Shown here: piece after piece, positions 28,425 to 36,160 of the stretch
Position numbering within the stretch: the stretch's first letter is position 1
How the letters are laid out: the number at the start of each line of letters is the position of its first letter
Source of the DNA: Mesobacillus jeotgali
Lineage (GTDB): Bacteria > Bacillota > Bacilli > Bacillales > Cytobacillaceae
DNA: 64,000 nucleotides
NCBI RefSeq assembly: GCF_002874535.1
Contig: NZ_CP025025.1
Coordinates: 3,529,353-3,593,352, forward strand
Direction: 5' to 3'
Position numbers and translations under genes: made by a program
The notes under the pieces: generated by a model
The model's database searches: none
What the model was told of the DNA's origin: nothing
Seen by the model: the letters and a program-made list of their open reading frames with translations, nothing else

Positions 28425-28956
28425 ACATATGGGATTCTGCTTCAATGCAGACGATTGTATAGGATGCAGGGCCTGCGAAATTGCATGCAAAAATGAAAAT
28501 CAGACACCCTCTGGAATCAACTGGAGGAAAGTAAAGAAAATCAGCTCTGAATTGTTTCTTTCCATTTCCTGCAATCATTGCGAGAACCCGGAATGCTTCA
28601 GAGTTTGTCCACAGAGAGCCTTCACTAAACGAAGAGACGGGATTGTGGAAATTGAACAAAGTCTTTGTGACGGTTGTCAACTCTGTGTCACTTCCTGTCC
28701 CTACAATGCACCACAATTCGACCCTGAGACCCATAAGGTATCTAAGTGTCAGATGTGTTATCCACGACAGGATGCCGGCCTATTACCCACATGTGTGGAA
28801 GCCTGTACAACTAATGCTCTCAGTATTGTTAATCTGGATAAATTCAATAATCCTGATATAGTGAGTTCCCTCCCAGGTTTTCCGGATATTCAAATTACTC
28901 GTCCATCAATTGTATTTTTCCCACAGAAGATAAGGAAACGGTACTTTTTATTCTAA
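28417..28956 (+). CDS. DmsB/HycB-like ferredoxin subunit, four 4Fe-4S clusters
   Basis: 179 aa with sixteen cysteines: CIGCRACEIAC, CNHCENPECFRVCP, CDGCQLCVTSCP and CQMCYPRQDAGLLPTCVEAC. It is the electron-transfer partner of the molybdoenzyme it overlaps. No membrane anchor gene follows, so this pair may work in the cytoplasm with a soluble donor or share the DmsC-like anchor. GGGAGG sits 5 nt before the ATG. It is the last gene before the right end of module 2. Confidence 0.9.
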   Translation: MFKHMGFCFNADDCIGCRACEIACKNENQTPSGINWRKVKKISSELFLSISCNHCENPECFRVCPQRAFTKRRDGIVEIEQSLCDGCQLCVTSCPYNAPQFDPETHKVSKCQMCYPRQDAGLLPTCVEACTTNALSIVNLDKFNNPDIVSSLPGFPDIQITRPSIVFFPQKIRKRYFLF

Positions 28957-29031
28957 TGCGGACAGAAAAATATAAAATATTTTTTATAAAAAATATTCAA
29001 CCTACCATAAAGGGTATGTTTAAAAAAGCCA

Positions 29032-29220
29032 GCTAAGAATTAGTTTAACTGACTATTTATGACCGCTTTTACTTAGTGCACAAAACAGTGCACAGACTTA
29101 TTTTATTTAATTGTACTAGATTGGTTTAAATTCTTTACTACAGTCCACAAACCCTAATAAATCAAGACTTAATTGATTTTTATTTTACTTATTCAACTCA
29201 GTTTCACTCATGGATTTCCT
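29032..29220 (+). repeat. module right-end repeat R2
   Basis: Matches 17591-17802. GTGCAC palindromes lie at 29076 and 29088, again 12 bp apart; the ACAGTCCACAAACCC block and the AATCAA/TTGATT dyad are conserved. The hairpin that opens R1 is degenerate here. The whole gap 28957-29530 has no gene; it holds this repeat, att copy 3, a terminator and a gene remnant. Confidence 0.8.
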
Positions 29221-29262
29221 CTGGCAGCGTTGAGGTCAGGGGTTCGAGCCCCCTATTCTCCA
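29221..29262 (+). repeat. att-like core copy 3 (tRNA-Ala 3' fragment)
   Basis: Identical 42-bp copy of the tRNA-Ala 3' half. Unlike copy 2 it is followed by the same terminator as the intact tRNA (29273-29306), as expected if this is the original downstream flank of the tRNA gene. Confidence 0.9.
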
Positions 29263-29272
29263 CTTACTAAAG

Positions 29273-29306
29273 AAGCTGCAAAACCAATTGGTTTTGCAGC
29301 TTTTTT
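29273..29306 (+). terminator. intrinsic terminator, duplicate of the one after tRNA-Ala
   Basis: A 13-bp stem with AATT loop and T-run, identical to 3766-3799. Confidence 0.9.
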
Positions 29307-29309
29307 CAT

Positions 29310-29382
29310 TATTGATTGTCTTTTTGATAATAACTAACGCTTCAAAAGCCCTTAACTCCCTCAGTTCTACTTATATATAATT
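29310..29382 (-). pseudogene. degraded 3' end of a second malL-like GH13 gene
   Basis: About 75 bp directly after the duplicated terminator align with the 3' end of the GH13 gene at 3802-3880. The match is about three quarters by eye and includes TTTTTGATAAT, ACTAACG, GCCCTTAA and GTTCTACTT. There is at least one single-base deletion, and the stop codon is changed. Nothing further upstream of the gene is recognisable, so this is only a remnant. Confidence 0.65.
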
Positions 29383-29530
29383 CCCTTTTTTTCCGTTTCA
29401 CTTAATCAGGCAACATGCATTTTCCTTAATAAAGTAAGGAAAAATAATCATTGAGTCCTTCTGTCTTTTATACAGTCTTCCTTACCTGATAACAAAGTTA
29501 ATAGTAATAAGGAATTGAGGTGACAAGTAC

Positions 29531-30298
29531 ATGCCAATGTTAAATATGAATAATGCCAGCCTGTATTATACTGTAAAAGGAAGCGGAACTCCGATTGTAT
29601 TTATCCACCCTCCTGTATTGACTTCAGTAAACTTCAAATATCAATTAGAAGAACTCTCGAAAAGTTTTCAGATCATTACCTTTGATATTAGGGGACATGG
29701 AAAAAGCCCATACTCCCCAGAACCATTAACTTATCCACTGATTATTAAGGATATCATTCGACTATTAGACCACCTTAATATAAATAAAGCGTTTTTATGC
29801 GGATATTCCACAGGCGGTTCTATTGTTTTAGAATTCATGCTGATGTTTCCTGAGAGAGCTTTGGGGGGAATTTCGGTTGGGGGAATGCCTGATGTAAATG
29901 ACGATTACTTGAGAAAGAAGATTTCTTTAGGAATCAAGCTTTCAAGCAAAGGGGCTATAAACTTATTGGCCTGGTCTATCTCGTGGAGTAATTCAAACAA
30001 TATAAAGCTGTTTAAAAATATGTTTTCAGAAGCCAAAAAAGGAGATTATCGCAACATTGAGCAATATTACCGCTATAGTCTAAAATACAATTGTGTCGAT
30101 CAGCTACAAGAGATTAACCTGCCCATCATGCTGGTTTATGGCAAGAAGGATAATCCCTTTCACGCCTATGCAAGACAATTACATGAAAAATTGCCCCAAA
30201 ACGAACTGCATTTTATCGAGAACGTTGACCATCGTATTCCGACTAAGGGTGCGAAAGAACTTAACCAGCTAATTTTTAAATTTGTAAACATAAAATGA
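29531..30298 (+). CDS. alpha/beta hydrolase
   Basis: 255 aa, alpha/beta-hydrolase fold. The nucleophile elbow is CGYSTGGS (Ser about residue 96), the early oxyanion region is FIHPPVL, and the acidic residue is probably in VYGKKDNP, with the catalytic His in VDHRIP near the C-terminus. It is similar to esterases and haloperoxidase-like hydrolases; the substrate is unknown. GAGGTGA precedes the ATG. Monocistronic, with a hairpin after the stop. Confidence 0.85.
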   Translation: MPMLNMNNASLYYTVKGSGTPIVFIHPPVLTSVNFKYQLEELSKSFQIITFDIRGHGKSPYSPEPLTYPLIIKDIIRLLDHLNINKAFLCGYSTGGSIVLEFMLMFPERALGGISVGGMPDVNDDYLRKKISLGIKLSSKGAINLLAWSISWSNSNNIKLFKNMFSEAKKGDYRNIEQYYRYSLKYNCVDQLQEINLPIMLVYGKKDNPFHAYARQLHEKLPQNELHFIENVDHRIPTKGAKELNQLIFKFVNIK

Positions 30299-30326
30299 CA
30301 GGTATCTGACTATAGGTACCTGTCAT
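30295..30326. terminator. hairpin between convergent genes
   Basis: ATGACAGGTA (30295-30304) pairs with TACCTGTCAT (30317-30326) over 10 bp. There is no long T-run, so it is a weak terminator or a transcript-end stabiliser for the converging genes. Confidence 0.55.
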
Positions 30327-30351
30327 CATTCTTGTAAAAAGCAACTTTAAG

Positions 30352-31053
30352 TCATTCACTATTCTGAAGTTCGTTCACCGTGATGAATCTGTACCCTTCT
30401 GCACTCAATGTCTTTAAGATCCCCACAAGTGTTTTAAGCTCTTCACCTGTCTGATCGTACATGGGATGCAATAGGATGATGGATCCAGGTTTTATATTGT
30501 TCTTGATGTAATTTATTTTGTCGGATGAATTAGTGTAATAGGAATCTGGTTCCAGATTCCAGGTGATTGTATCGATATTTTGCTGATCCAGGTAATAAGG
30601 AAGGGCGAGCAGTTTTTTCCCATTAGGCGGCCGGAAGTCAATTTCACCGTTAAAGCCGGCTTTTACTATCAGTTTATTGGTTTTCTGGATCTCCTCATTG
30701 ATAAAGGATGGAGATTTTAAGACCATCCGGTTGTGGGAGTATGTGTGGTTCCCAATTTGATGGCCTGCCCTGGCGATCATCTGTGCCGCTTCTGGATTTT
30801 TTTCGATTCCATTGCCAATCAGGAAAAATGTTGCCTTAGCATCGTACTTCTCTAAAATTGGCAATATATCTTCAACTTTATTTGTTGGGCCATCATCAAA
30901 GGTTAAAGCGACCACTTTTTCGTCGGTATTTACTTGGGCTGTCAGTCCGCCGAATAATTGAAAAGTCCGGGAATTCATTAACTTATAAGTCCCCAGCAAA
31001 AGAAGGAATAGAATTGTAATTATAATTCCAAGATAGATGATTCTTTTTTTCAT
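30352..31053 (-). CDS. membrane-anchored polysaccharide deacetylase (NodB domain)
   Basis: 233 aa. An N-terminal membrane anchor (about 5-26) is followed by a CE4 NodB fold facing the cell surface. Motif 1 is TFDDGPT, motif 2 is GNHTYSH (zinc ligands), motif 3 is DFRPPNGKK, and a late HP is in ILLHPMYD. All are intact, so it is a probable active metal-dependent N-deacetylase of peptidoglycan or another GlcNAc polymer. AGAGGTAA precedes the ATG. Confidence 0.88.
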   Translation of the reverse strand: MKKRIIYLGIIITILFLLLLGTYKLMNSRTFQLFGGLTAQVNTDEKVVALTFDDGPTNKVEDILPILEKYDAKATFFLIGNGIEKNPEAAQMIARAGHQIGNHTYSHNRMVLKSPSFINEEIQKTNKLIVKAGFNGEIDFRPPNGKKLLALPYYLDQQNIDTITWNLEPDSYYTNSSDKINYIKNNIKPGSIILLHPMYDQTGEELKTLVGILKTLSAEGYRFITVNELQNSE

Positions 31054-31108
31054 AAGTTACCTCTAAATAAATTAATTTTCTTCAGTTGTGTATTTCCCTG
31101 CTTCATAT

Positions 31109-31501
31109 TTAAAGCTTCTCTTTAAACAATCCTATCCGCTTTATTTCTTCAAGATGAATCTCAGACAGGCCCTCAAGGATCTCCATTCCTTTATCGGTTA
31201 CATCGACAAAAACACTTCGGCCGTCTTCAGGGTTTTTCCTGCGTGAGACCAGTCCTGACTTTTCAGAGCGGTCAATCAGGCCGACACATGAATGATGGGT
31301 GATTTGCAGTCGTTCTGCCAGCTCGCTCGGTGTAGCATAATCCCTTTCCGGGTACCCTTTTATGGCCAGCATCAATTGGTGCTGCTGGGCGGTGATGCCC
31401 ATATTTTCAGCTGCTGTTTCACTGAACTTCTGAAACTTTCTCAGTTGGTACCGAAACTCAGCAAGGTACTCATATACGTCTTTACTAAGCAAAAATTCCA
31501 C
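31109..31501 (-). CDS. MarR-family transcriptional regulator
   Basis: 130 aa, winged helix-turn-helix (ATPSELAERLQITHHSCVGL, then the wing SGLVSRRKNPEDGRSVFVDV). It starts GTG at 31501, but AAGGTGG lies well spaced before the TTG at 31492, which may be the true start. It is divergent from a 35-codon ORF whose promoter carries a perfect palindrome at +1, the likely operator. Confidence 0.88.
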   Translation of the reverse strand: MEFLLSKDVYEYLAEFRYQLRKFQKFSETAAENMGITAQQHQLMLAIKGYPERDYATPSELAERLQITHHSCVGLIDRSEKSGLVSRRKNPEDGRSVFVDVTDKGMEILEGLSEIHLEEIKRIGLFKEKL

Positions 31502-31513
31502 CTTACTTTCTTA

Positions 31514-31542
31514 TTGATAAATACATCTTAACACGATATAAT
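31514..31542 (+). promoter_or_regulatory. sigma-A promoter of the 35-codon ORF
   Basis: TTGATA (31514-31519), a 17-nt spacer and TATAAT (31537-31542), close to consensus and reading toward the small ORF at 31598. Confidence 0.75.
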
Positions 31543-31551
31543 TAAAATACA

Positions 31552-31572
31552 AAATATCGTAATACGATATTT
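31552..31572. promoter_or_regulatory. perfect palindrome, candidate MarR operator
   Basis: AAATATCGT-AAT-ACGATATTT has 9-bp perfect arms. It covers the start-site region of the promoter at 31514-31542 and lies between the divergent MarR gene and the small ORF. Confidence 0.7.
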
Positions 31573-31597
31573 ATACCTAAAAAAAGGGGTGCTTTTT

Positions 31598-31705
31598 ATG
31601 GATTTTTTACATTATCTTTCTCCAAATTCTATTCCCGGCGTCATTTTTTTCATTGCTGGAAGTTTGTTTACTATTTATTTGCACTTAAAAGTTTATAAAC
31701 TTTAA
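31598..31705 (+). CDS. 35-aa hydrophobic small protein
   Basis: Product begins MDFLHYLSPNSIPGVIFF and has one membrane span (about residues 12-30). AAAGGGGTGC precedes the ATG, and a near-consensus promoter with a MarR-type palindrome lies upstream. Conservation cannot be checked here, but promoter, RBS and operator together support it. Its end overlaps the stop of the convergent ATPase gene by 4 nt. Confidence 0.6.
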   Translation: MDFLHYLSPNSIPGVIFFIAGSLFTIYLHLKVYKL

Positions 31706-32382
31706 TACGGAATTAAATCTATATATAAGAACCGGTCTTTTTGAGTGAAGTAGTCCTTTGTCACTTTTTCCTCGCCTAATGTGTAGTTAATCGGAAATGC
31801 AAAGTTAGGACCATCGAATACAAATGAATGGAATTCTCCATTCTCTCCGCAAACATCGTGGTCTTTCGGATATTCCATGATAAACTTCCTGTCATATACT
31901 TTGCCTGCATAGGAGGGATTCAGCGCCTCTAAATCAACACATGTTAAAACCGTTTTGAATCCAAGTTCAACAAAATCACGGCTTACTGCCTCCACCGGTT
32001 TATCCCAGAGCGGAAAAACAGGGGTTAATCCGGATGCAGAAAACAATTTCTCTCGATATTCCCGAACATCTTGAAGGTGTATATCGCCAAAAGCGATATG
32101 GGTAACTCCGTCTTCTGCCATACCAGCAATAGCTTTCTCCATTATTTCCTGATACTTTTCATCCGGACAATCCTGCGGAAGCCAGACCTCTCTTAATGGA
32201 ATTCCCAATGACTCAGATTGTAGCTTCAACAGCTCATAGCGAACTCCATGAATCGACACACGGTCGTATCCTTCTGTCAGCGTCACAAGCAATGAATCAA
32301 CCTCAAAATCAGGATTGTTTTGTATTTTATATAATGCTAGTGTGGAGTCCTTCCCGCCACTGAATGAGATTGCTATTTTCAT
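31702..32382 (-). CDS. Dph6-like ATP pyrophosphatase (PP-loop, diphthine-ammonia-ligase family)
   Basis: 226 aa. The N-terminal PP-loop SFSGGKDSTLALYK (residues 6-19) binds ATP. THIAFGDIHLQDVREYRE and the following segment are typical of the Dph6/MJ0570 family. Bacteria lack diphthamide, so the bacterial substrate is unknown; an amide- or amine-forming adenylation is likely. AGGAGG precedes the ATG. Confidence 0.85.
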   Translation of the reverse strand: MKIAISFSGGKDSTLALYKIQNNPDFEVDSLLVTLTEGYDRVSIHGVRYELLKLQSESLGIPLREVWLPQDCPDEKYQEIMEKAIAGMAEDGVTHIAFGDIHLQDVREYREKLFSASGLTPVFPLWDKPVEAVSRDFVELGFKTVLTCVDLEALNPSYAGKVYDRKFIMEYPKDHDVCGENGEFHSFVFDGPNFAFPINYTLGEEKVTKDYFTQKDRFLYIDLIPY

Positions 32383-32529
32383 TTTAGTCCTCCTATAGCC
32401 TGATCCGCTTTTTCCCCCTGATTATTACATGAGACGATTACGGCTTCAAATAAAATTCCTTCAACTTATTATACCTGATTACGCACCAAGCTGTGACAAG
32501 TTGGCAAAATGGTCGCAAGGCTTCAATTC

Positions 32530-33087
32530 CTACTCATATAATGAAGGATCCACAACAGCCGCATAGACTAAGTAAATCACCATACAGATCGCCATTGTGA
32601 TGAATCCCCACCCAAGGATCATCTGGTCAACTACTAAATAATTATTGCATAGCTGATCGTTTGCTTGAATATATAACCAGCCCATACCCAGAAAAATCAG
32701 TGTAAAAAATGCAATGATATAATTTTTCCGATTCTTGCTGAGTTTTTTCCAGGAATCCCTTAAAGGCACTCCTGCGAGGAATGGCAAACTAATAAACTTG
32801 AATAATTCCACATTATTTACAGTCAAGGCTTCATCCATTGTGCGCGGCAGCATCCAATAACCCATTATGATGATAAAAAGAAGGATACCTGGGATACCCT
32901 CTTGATTATATTTTGAAAAAAAATGAGGAAAGCGCTGCTGAAAAAAACGCCCCATGAAAAAGCCGGCAATCACCAGCATCGGCATTTGCATATGCATGTG
33001 AATGATCATGACGGATTCCATCAAGTTTGCAACAGGAGGGAGCATTAAACCGATTAAAAGGACAAGCCCGATTAGAGACTGATTCAT
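32530..33087 (-). CDS. membrane protein of the oxidase/Sco cluster, unknown function
   Basis: About 185 aa with five to six membrane spans. Near the N-terminus a Met/His-rich segment, MIIHMHMQMPML, could bind copper. I do not recognise a named family with confidence; its place next to Sco and a ba3 oxidase suggests a role in oxidase assembly or copper delivery. Of two near ATGs (33093 and 33087) the second has better spacing to AGGGGG. It starts 2 nt after the Sco stop, so is coupled to it. Confidence 0.7.
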   Translation of the reverse strand: MNQSLIGLVLLIGLMLPPVANLMESVMIIHMHMQMPMLVIAGFFMGRFFQQRFPHFFSKYNQEGIPGILLFIIIMGYWMLPRTMDEALTVNNVELFKFISLPFLAGVPLRDSWKKLSKNRKNYIIAFFTLIFLGMGWLYIQANDQLCNNYLVVDQMILGWGFITMAICMVIYLVYAAVVDPSLYE

Positions 33088-33089
33088 CG

Positions 33090-33731
33090 TCATTTCCCCC
33101 TATCTGCTTCTAGAGTCTCTATCAACTTATCTGCCGCATCATTTACCTTCGTAAAATCCATTACATCCACTAGTGCTCCTTGCCGGTCCACTAAATAAAA
33201 CGCTGAATTATGAGCGAAGTTCCCATTTCCATCTGGAATCACAATGACGCCAAACTTCTCCAGCAAGGTATCTAACTGATCCTGGTCCGGGATCCTTGCC
33301 ATTCTCCATGTCTCCCCATCGCTTCCGAATAAATCCCTATACTTGTTCAAAGTAGCAGGATCATCCTTGCCCGGGTCAAAACTTATGCTTAAAAAGACAA
33401 TATCCTTGCCTATATACTCACTGGGAAGCAAATCGTACACCTGCGACATATTTTCTTCTAATTTAATGCATATCGTGGTGCAGCCTGTATAAATAAAAGT
33501 GATGAATACATACTTACCTTCGAATTCAGATATAGAATAGGTCCTACCCTTACTATCCTCAAAGTTTACTTGTGGAAACTGGGGCTGTTCCTCAACCAGC
33601 TTTGTCACTCTTGCTGTTTCTGCCGTATAAGCAGTGAATCCGTCTGTTCCTGTATAAAATAAAAGCAGTCCAAACACCAATACAACTATACAAGAAACGG
33701 TCGTTTGCCGATTTTTGATCAAATTGATCAC
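33090..33731 (-). CDS. Sco1/SenC-family copper chaperone for cytochrome oxidase
   Basis: 213 aa. An N-terminal membrane anchor (about 12-28) precedes a thioredoxin-like domain. The copper ligands are C84 and C88 in the CTTIC form of CxxxC, and H174 in FAHNSAF. It loads the CuA site of the oxidase subunit II encoded at 35683-36144. The start is GTG with only a weak RBS, so the start is less certain than the gene. Confidence 0.88.
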   Translation of the reverse strand: MINLIKNRQTTVSCIVVLVFGLLLFYTGTDGFTAYTAETARVTKLVEEQPQFPQVNFEDSKGRTYSISEFEGKYVFITFIYTGCTTICIKLEENMSQVYDLLPSEYIGKDIVFLSISFDPGKDDPATLNKYRDLFGSDGETWRMARIPDQDQLDTLLEKFGVIVIPDGNGNFAHNSAFYLVDRQGALVDVMDFTKVNDAADKLIETLEADRGK

Positions 33732-33855
33732 ATCCCATTTTTTCAGTGATGATTCCTAAAAATCCATAGCAGGCTTATTTGAAAGAGATAGCCCTGAATC
33801 AGGAGCTATCTCTTCGTTTACATTTAAAAAGGTAAGAAAGTTTTTGAACTAAGAT

Positions 33856-33982
33856 TAGTGTCCAGCTCCAGCGCCTAGCCCCTCGAGTCGTTTCGGTCCT
33901 GCCAATGAAGTCAAAGAACGACTTCACTGTCAAGCCCTCCAACGCTTGTCGGGGCTGACCAAGGCGCTTACGCTTTTCTTTT
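33856..33982. repeat. dispersed Bacillaceae-type intergenic repeat with hairpin
   Basis: This GC-richer block contains nested inverted repeats: AGCGCCT...CCCC pairs with GGGG...AGGCGCT at the outer ends and GAAGTC pairs with GACTTC in the middle. From memory, near-identical sequences (starting TCCAGCTCCAGCGCCTAGCC) are scattered between genes in many Bacillus-type genomes. It may also terminate the oxidase transcript. It holds no gene. Confidence 0.7.
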
Positions 33983-35667
33983 TACCAAGTTTTAAATGGC
34001 GGCGATCCAGGAGGTGCATTCATGATCATGTCTGCGATTGGCAAGACGTAAGCCATTGAAACAACCAACAGCATGAGCACAACCCAGATTCCCCAGCGCT
34101 CTGTCCAGTATGGAGTTTTCGCTGCTCCTGCTTCCTCTTCGGCAATTGGGAATTCTGTTACTCCCTTTGGCGCGAAGAACATCAGGTTGAACACCGCATA
34201 GACTTGAAGGATGACGGCAATCAGCAATAAGCTTGCTCCAATGCCTACAGCTGCCATATACGGGTTCCATCCGAGCGTTTCTGCAAAATCCCCGTAGGTT
34301 GTGAAAGAAGTTCTTCTTGGTGAACCGAAGAGACCTACAACATGCATGGAAATCGACATGATCACCATACCTATGGTCCATATGACGGTTTGAATCACTC
34401 CCAATCTATTCATGGCAGGAGTCATCACCCGTTTTGATAGATATGGAACGAGCCAGTAACTGATGCCGAAGAAGGTCATGATGACAGACATACCAAGCGT
34501 TAAGTGGAAATGGCCTACCACCCACATCGTATTGTGTACAACCTGGTCCAATTGGTTCGTGCTTTGTGCAATTCCGCCGGCTCCAGCGGGAATGAATGCG
34601 ACCATGGCGATAAACGGCGACAGGAATCGCACATCGCCCCACGGCATCTTCTTATACCAGCCAACTAAGCCTTTTCCGCCTTTTGCTCTTGCTGTACGTT
34701 CAAAAACCCTTAACATTGCGTATGCGGTCATTAAAGAAGGAAAACCGATTGCAAGACTCATGAATACGTGCATATATTTGATTGACTCTGAGATGCCCGG
34801 GTCAATGATCTGATGGTGGAAACCCCCGGTAATGTTCATGATCACTAACGGAATGACAACCATGCGAGTTAAAAGGTCATTCCAACGGTTTCCTCCGATT
34901 ATTTTTGGCACGATTACATACCATGCTGAGACTGCTGTCAGGTACCAGATGTTAACGGCAGTATGGCCAAATGCCCAGAAAAGTGTACGCGCAAGCAATA
35001 CGTTAATGCCGTCTGTCCAGCCAAGTGTCCATGGAATGATCATGAAAAGGACTTCTACAGCAACAAAAGCTGTTGCGCCGACTAACAGGACAAAGACACC
35101 AGTTGCAAAGAAGGCGAGGATTGGGAGATGTTGTCCCTTGTGATTCCTTCTCCAGTTCGCAACCTGTGTAAATGCTCCGACTGAAAGCATCCAGACTCCT
35201 AATACAATGAACACTAAGCCAAAGTAAAACATTGGCGATGCAGCCATTGGCGGGTAGAAGGTGTACATGACGGATGCTTCATTCTTTAAAATCGGAATGA
35301 CGACCAAAACAAATCCGAAAATCTTCATCCAAAAGCCGATCCATGCCATTTTCCTTACCTTAGGAAGCAATCCCCCCAGTGTGTGAGAGAGACCGGCATA
35401 AAAATACCCAATCGTGAAAAATGCGGATAATACAACGACTAACAGGATTCCATGGGCCGTCAGCACCTGGTAATAGTTAAGCCATGGCGGCAATTGCAGG
35501 ACACCAGCTCGATTGAGTCCTTGCAGCAAACCTAGAAGACCCCCGAGCAGCAATGCGATAAATGCGATAGATAAGTATGATTTCGAGATCCTTGCATCTT
35601 CCTGGCTGATTCCTAAAATTTGATTTGTTTTTTGTTTAAATGAAGTTGATCTTATTGCAGACTCCAC
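33982..35667 (-). CDS. cbaA: ba3-type cytochrome c oxidase subunit I
   Basis: 561 aa, about 13 membrane spans, heme-copper oxidase family B. Visible are the low-spin heme region (YQVLTAHGILLVVVLSAFF), the CuB/heme a3 histidines (FGHTAVNIWYLTAVSAWYV and GGFHHQIIDPG), and the late VVGHFHLTLGMSVIMTFFG segment. It reduces oxygen to water at high affinity while pumping protons. The start is GTG, with AAAGGGGGG upstream. It follows subunit II by 15 nt. Confidence 0.93.
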   Translation of the reverse strand: MESAIRSTSFKQKTNQILGISQEDARISKSYLSIAFIALLLGGLLGLLQGLNRAGVLQLPPWLNYYQVLTAHGILLVVVLSAFFTIGYFYAGLSHTLGGLLPKVRKMAWIGFWMKIFGFVLVVIPILKNEASVMYTFYPPMAASPMFYFGLVFIVLGVWMLSVGAFTQVANWRRNHKGQHLPILAFFATGVFVLLVGATAFVAVEVLFMIIPWTLGWTDGINVLLARTLFWAFGHTAVNIWYLTAVSAWYVIVPKIIGGNRWNDLLTRMVVIPLVIMNITGGFHHQIIDPGISESIKYMHVFMSLAIGFPSLMTAYAMLRVFERTARAKGGKGLVGWYKKMPWGDVRFLSPFIAMVAFIPAGAGGIAQSTNQLDQVVHNTMWVVGHFHLTLGMSVIMTFFGISYWLVPYLSKRVMTPAMNRLGVIQTVIWTIGMVIMSISMHVVGLFGSPRRTSFTTYGDFAETLGWNPYMAAVGIGASLLLIAVILQVYAVFNLMFFAPKGVTEFPIAEEEAGAAKTPYWTERWGIWVVLMLLVVSMAYVLPIADMIMNAPPGSPPFKTW

Positions 35668-35682
35668 ATTCTTTCCCCCCTT

Positions 35683-36144
35683 TTATTTTACGATGATTTT
35701 TGTGCTCATGGCCTGGTGCCCGGCACCGCAATATTCATTGCATAACACCAAATATTCACCTGGTTTATCAAACTTCTGCGATATTTTTTGGATATGTCCA
35801 GGCATAACCATGGCGTTCAAATTCGTATTAGCCACCTGGAAACCATGAACAACATCTTTTGACGTTAAAGTGAAGTGGACAGTTGATCCAGCAGGGACTT
35901 CGATTTCCATCGGTGTAAAACTAAATACCTGAAGCGTCATGACAACTTCATACTCATTTTCACCAACTTGTTTGATTCCCGGCGCGTCAAACGGAGCGGT
36001 TTCATCGACCTTTTGGGGATCAATCGTTTCTTTATGGCTTGGGGGCCCCATACCCAATGCCACTGCCTGGTACCCAGTAAAAATCATGAAACCCATGATC
36101 ATGCCAAAACTTAAAAACAGCCAGATTTTTTCATCTAAATGCAT
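35683..36144 (-). CDS. cbaB: ba3-type cytochrome c oxidase subunit II (CuA)
   Basis: 153 aa from the ATG at 36144, which has AAGGGGGAG 8 nt upstream; the longer frame from 36186 would overlap subunit IIa. One membrane span (about 8-30) precedes the CuA domain: H100 and CNEYCGAGHQAM with C135, C139, H143 and M146. It accepts electrons from cytochrome c. Confidence 0.92.
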   Translation of the reverse strand: MHLDEKIWLFLSFGMIMGFMIFTGYQAVALGMGPPSHKETIDPQKVDETAPFDAPGIKQVGENEYEVVMTLQVFSFTPMEIEVPAGSTVHFTLTSKDVVHGFQVANTNLNAMVMPGHIQKISQKFDKPGEYLVLCNEYCGAGHQAMSTKIIVK

Positions 36145-36160
36145 TTCTTTTCTCCCCCTT

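Noticed and set aside
3756-29262. Prophage or ICE
   Set aside because: No integrase, phage structural, relaxase, replication or conjugation genes were seen; the modules carry only metabolic genes and one nuclease-like gene.
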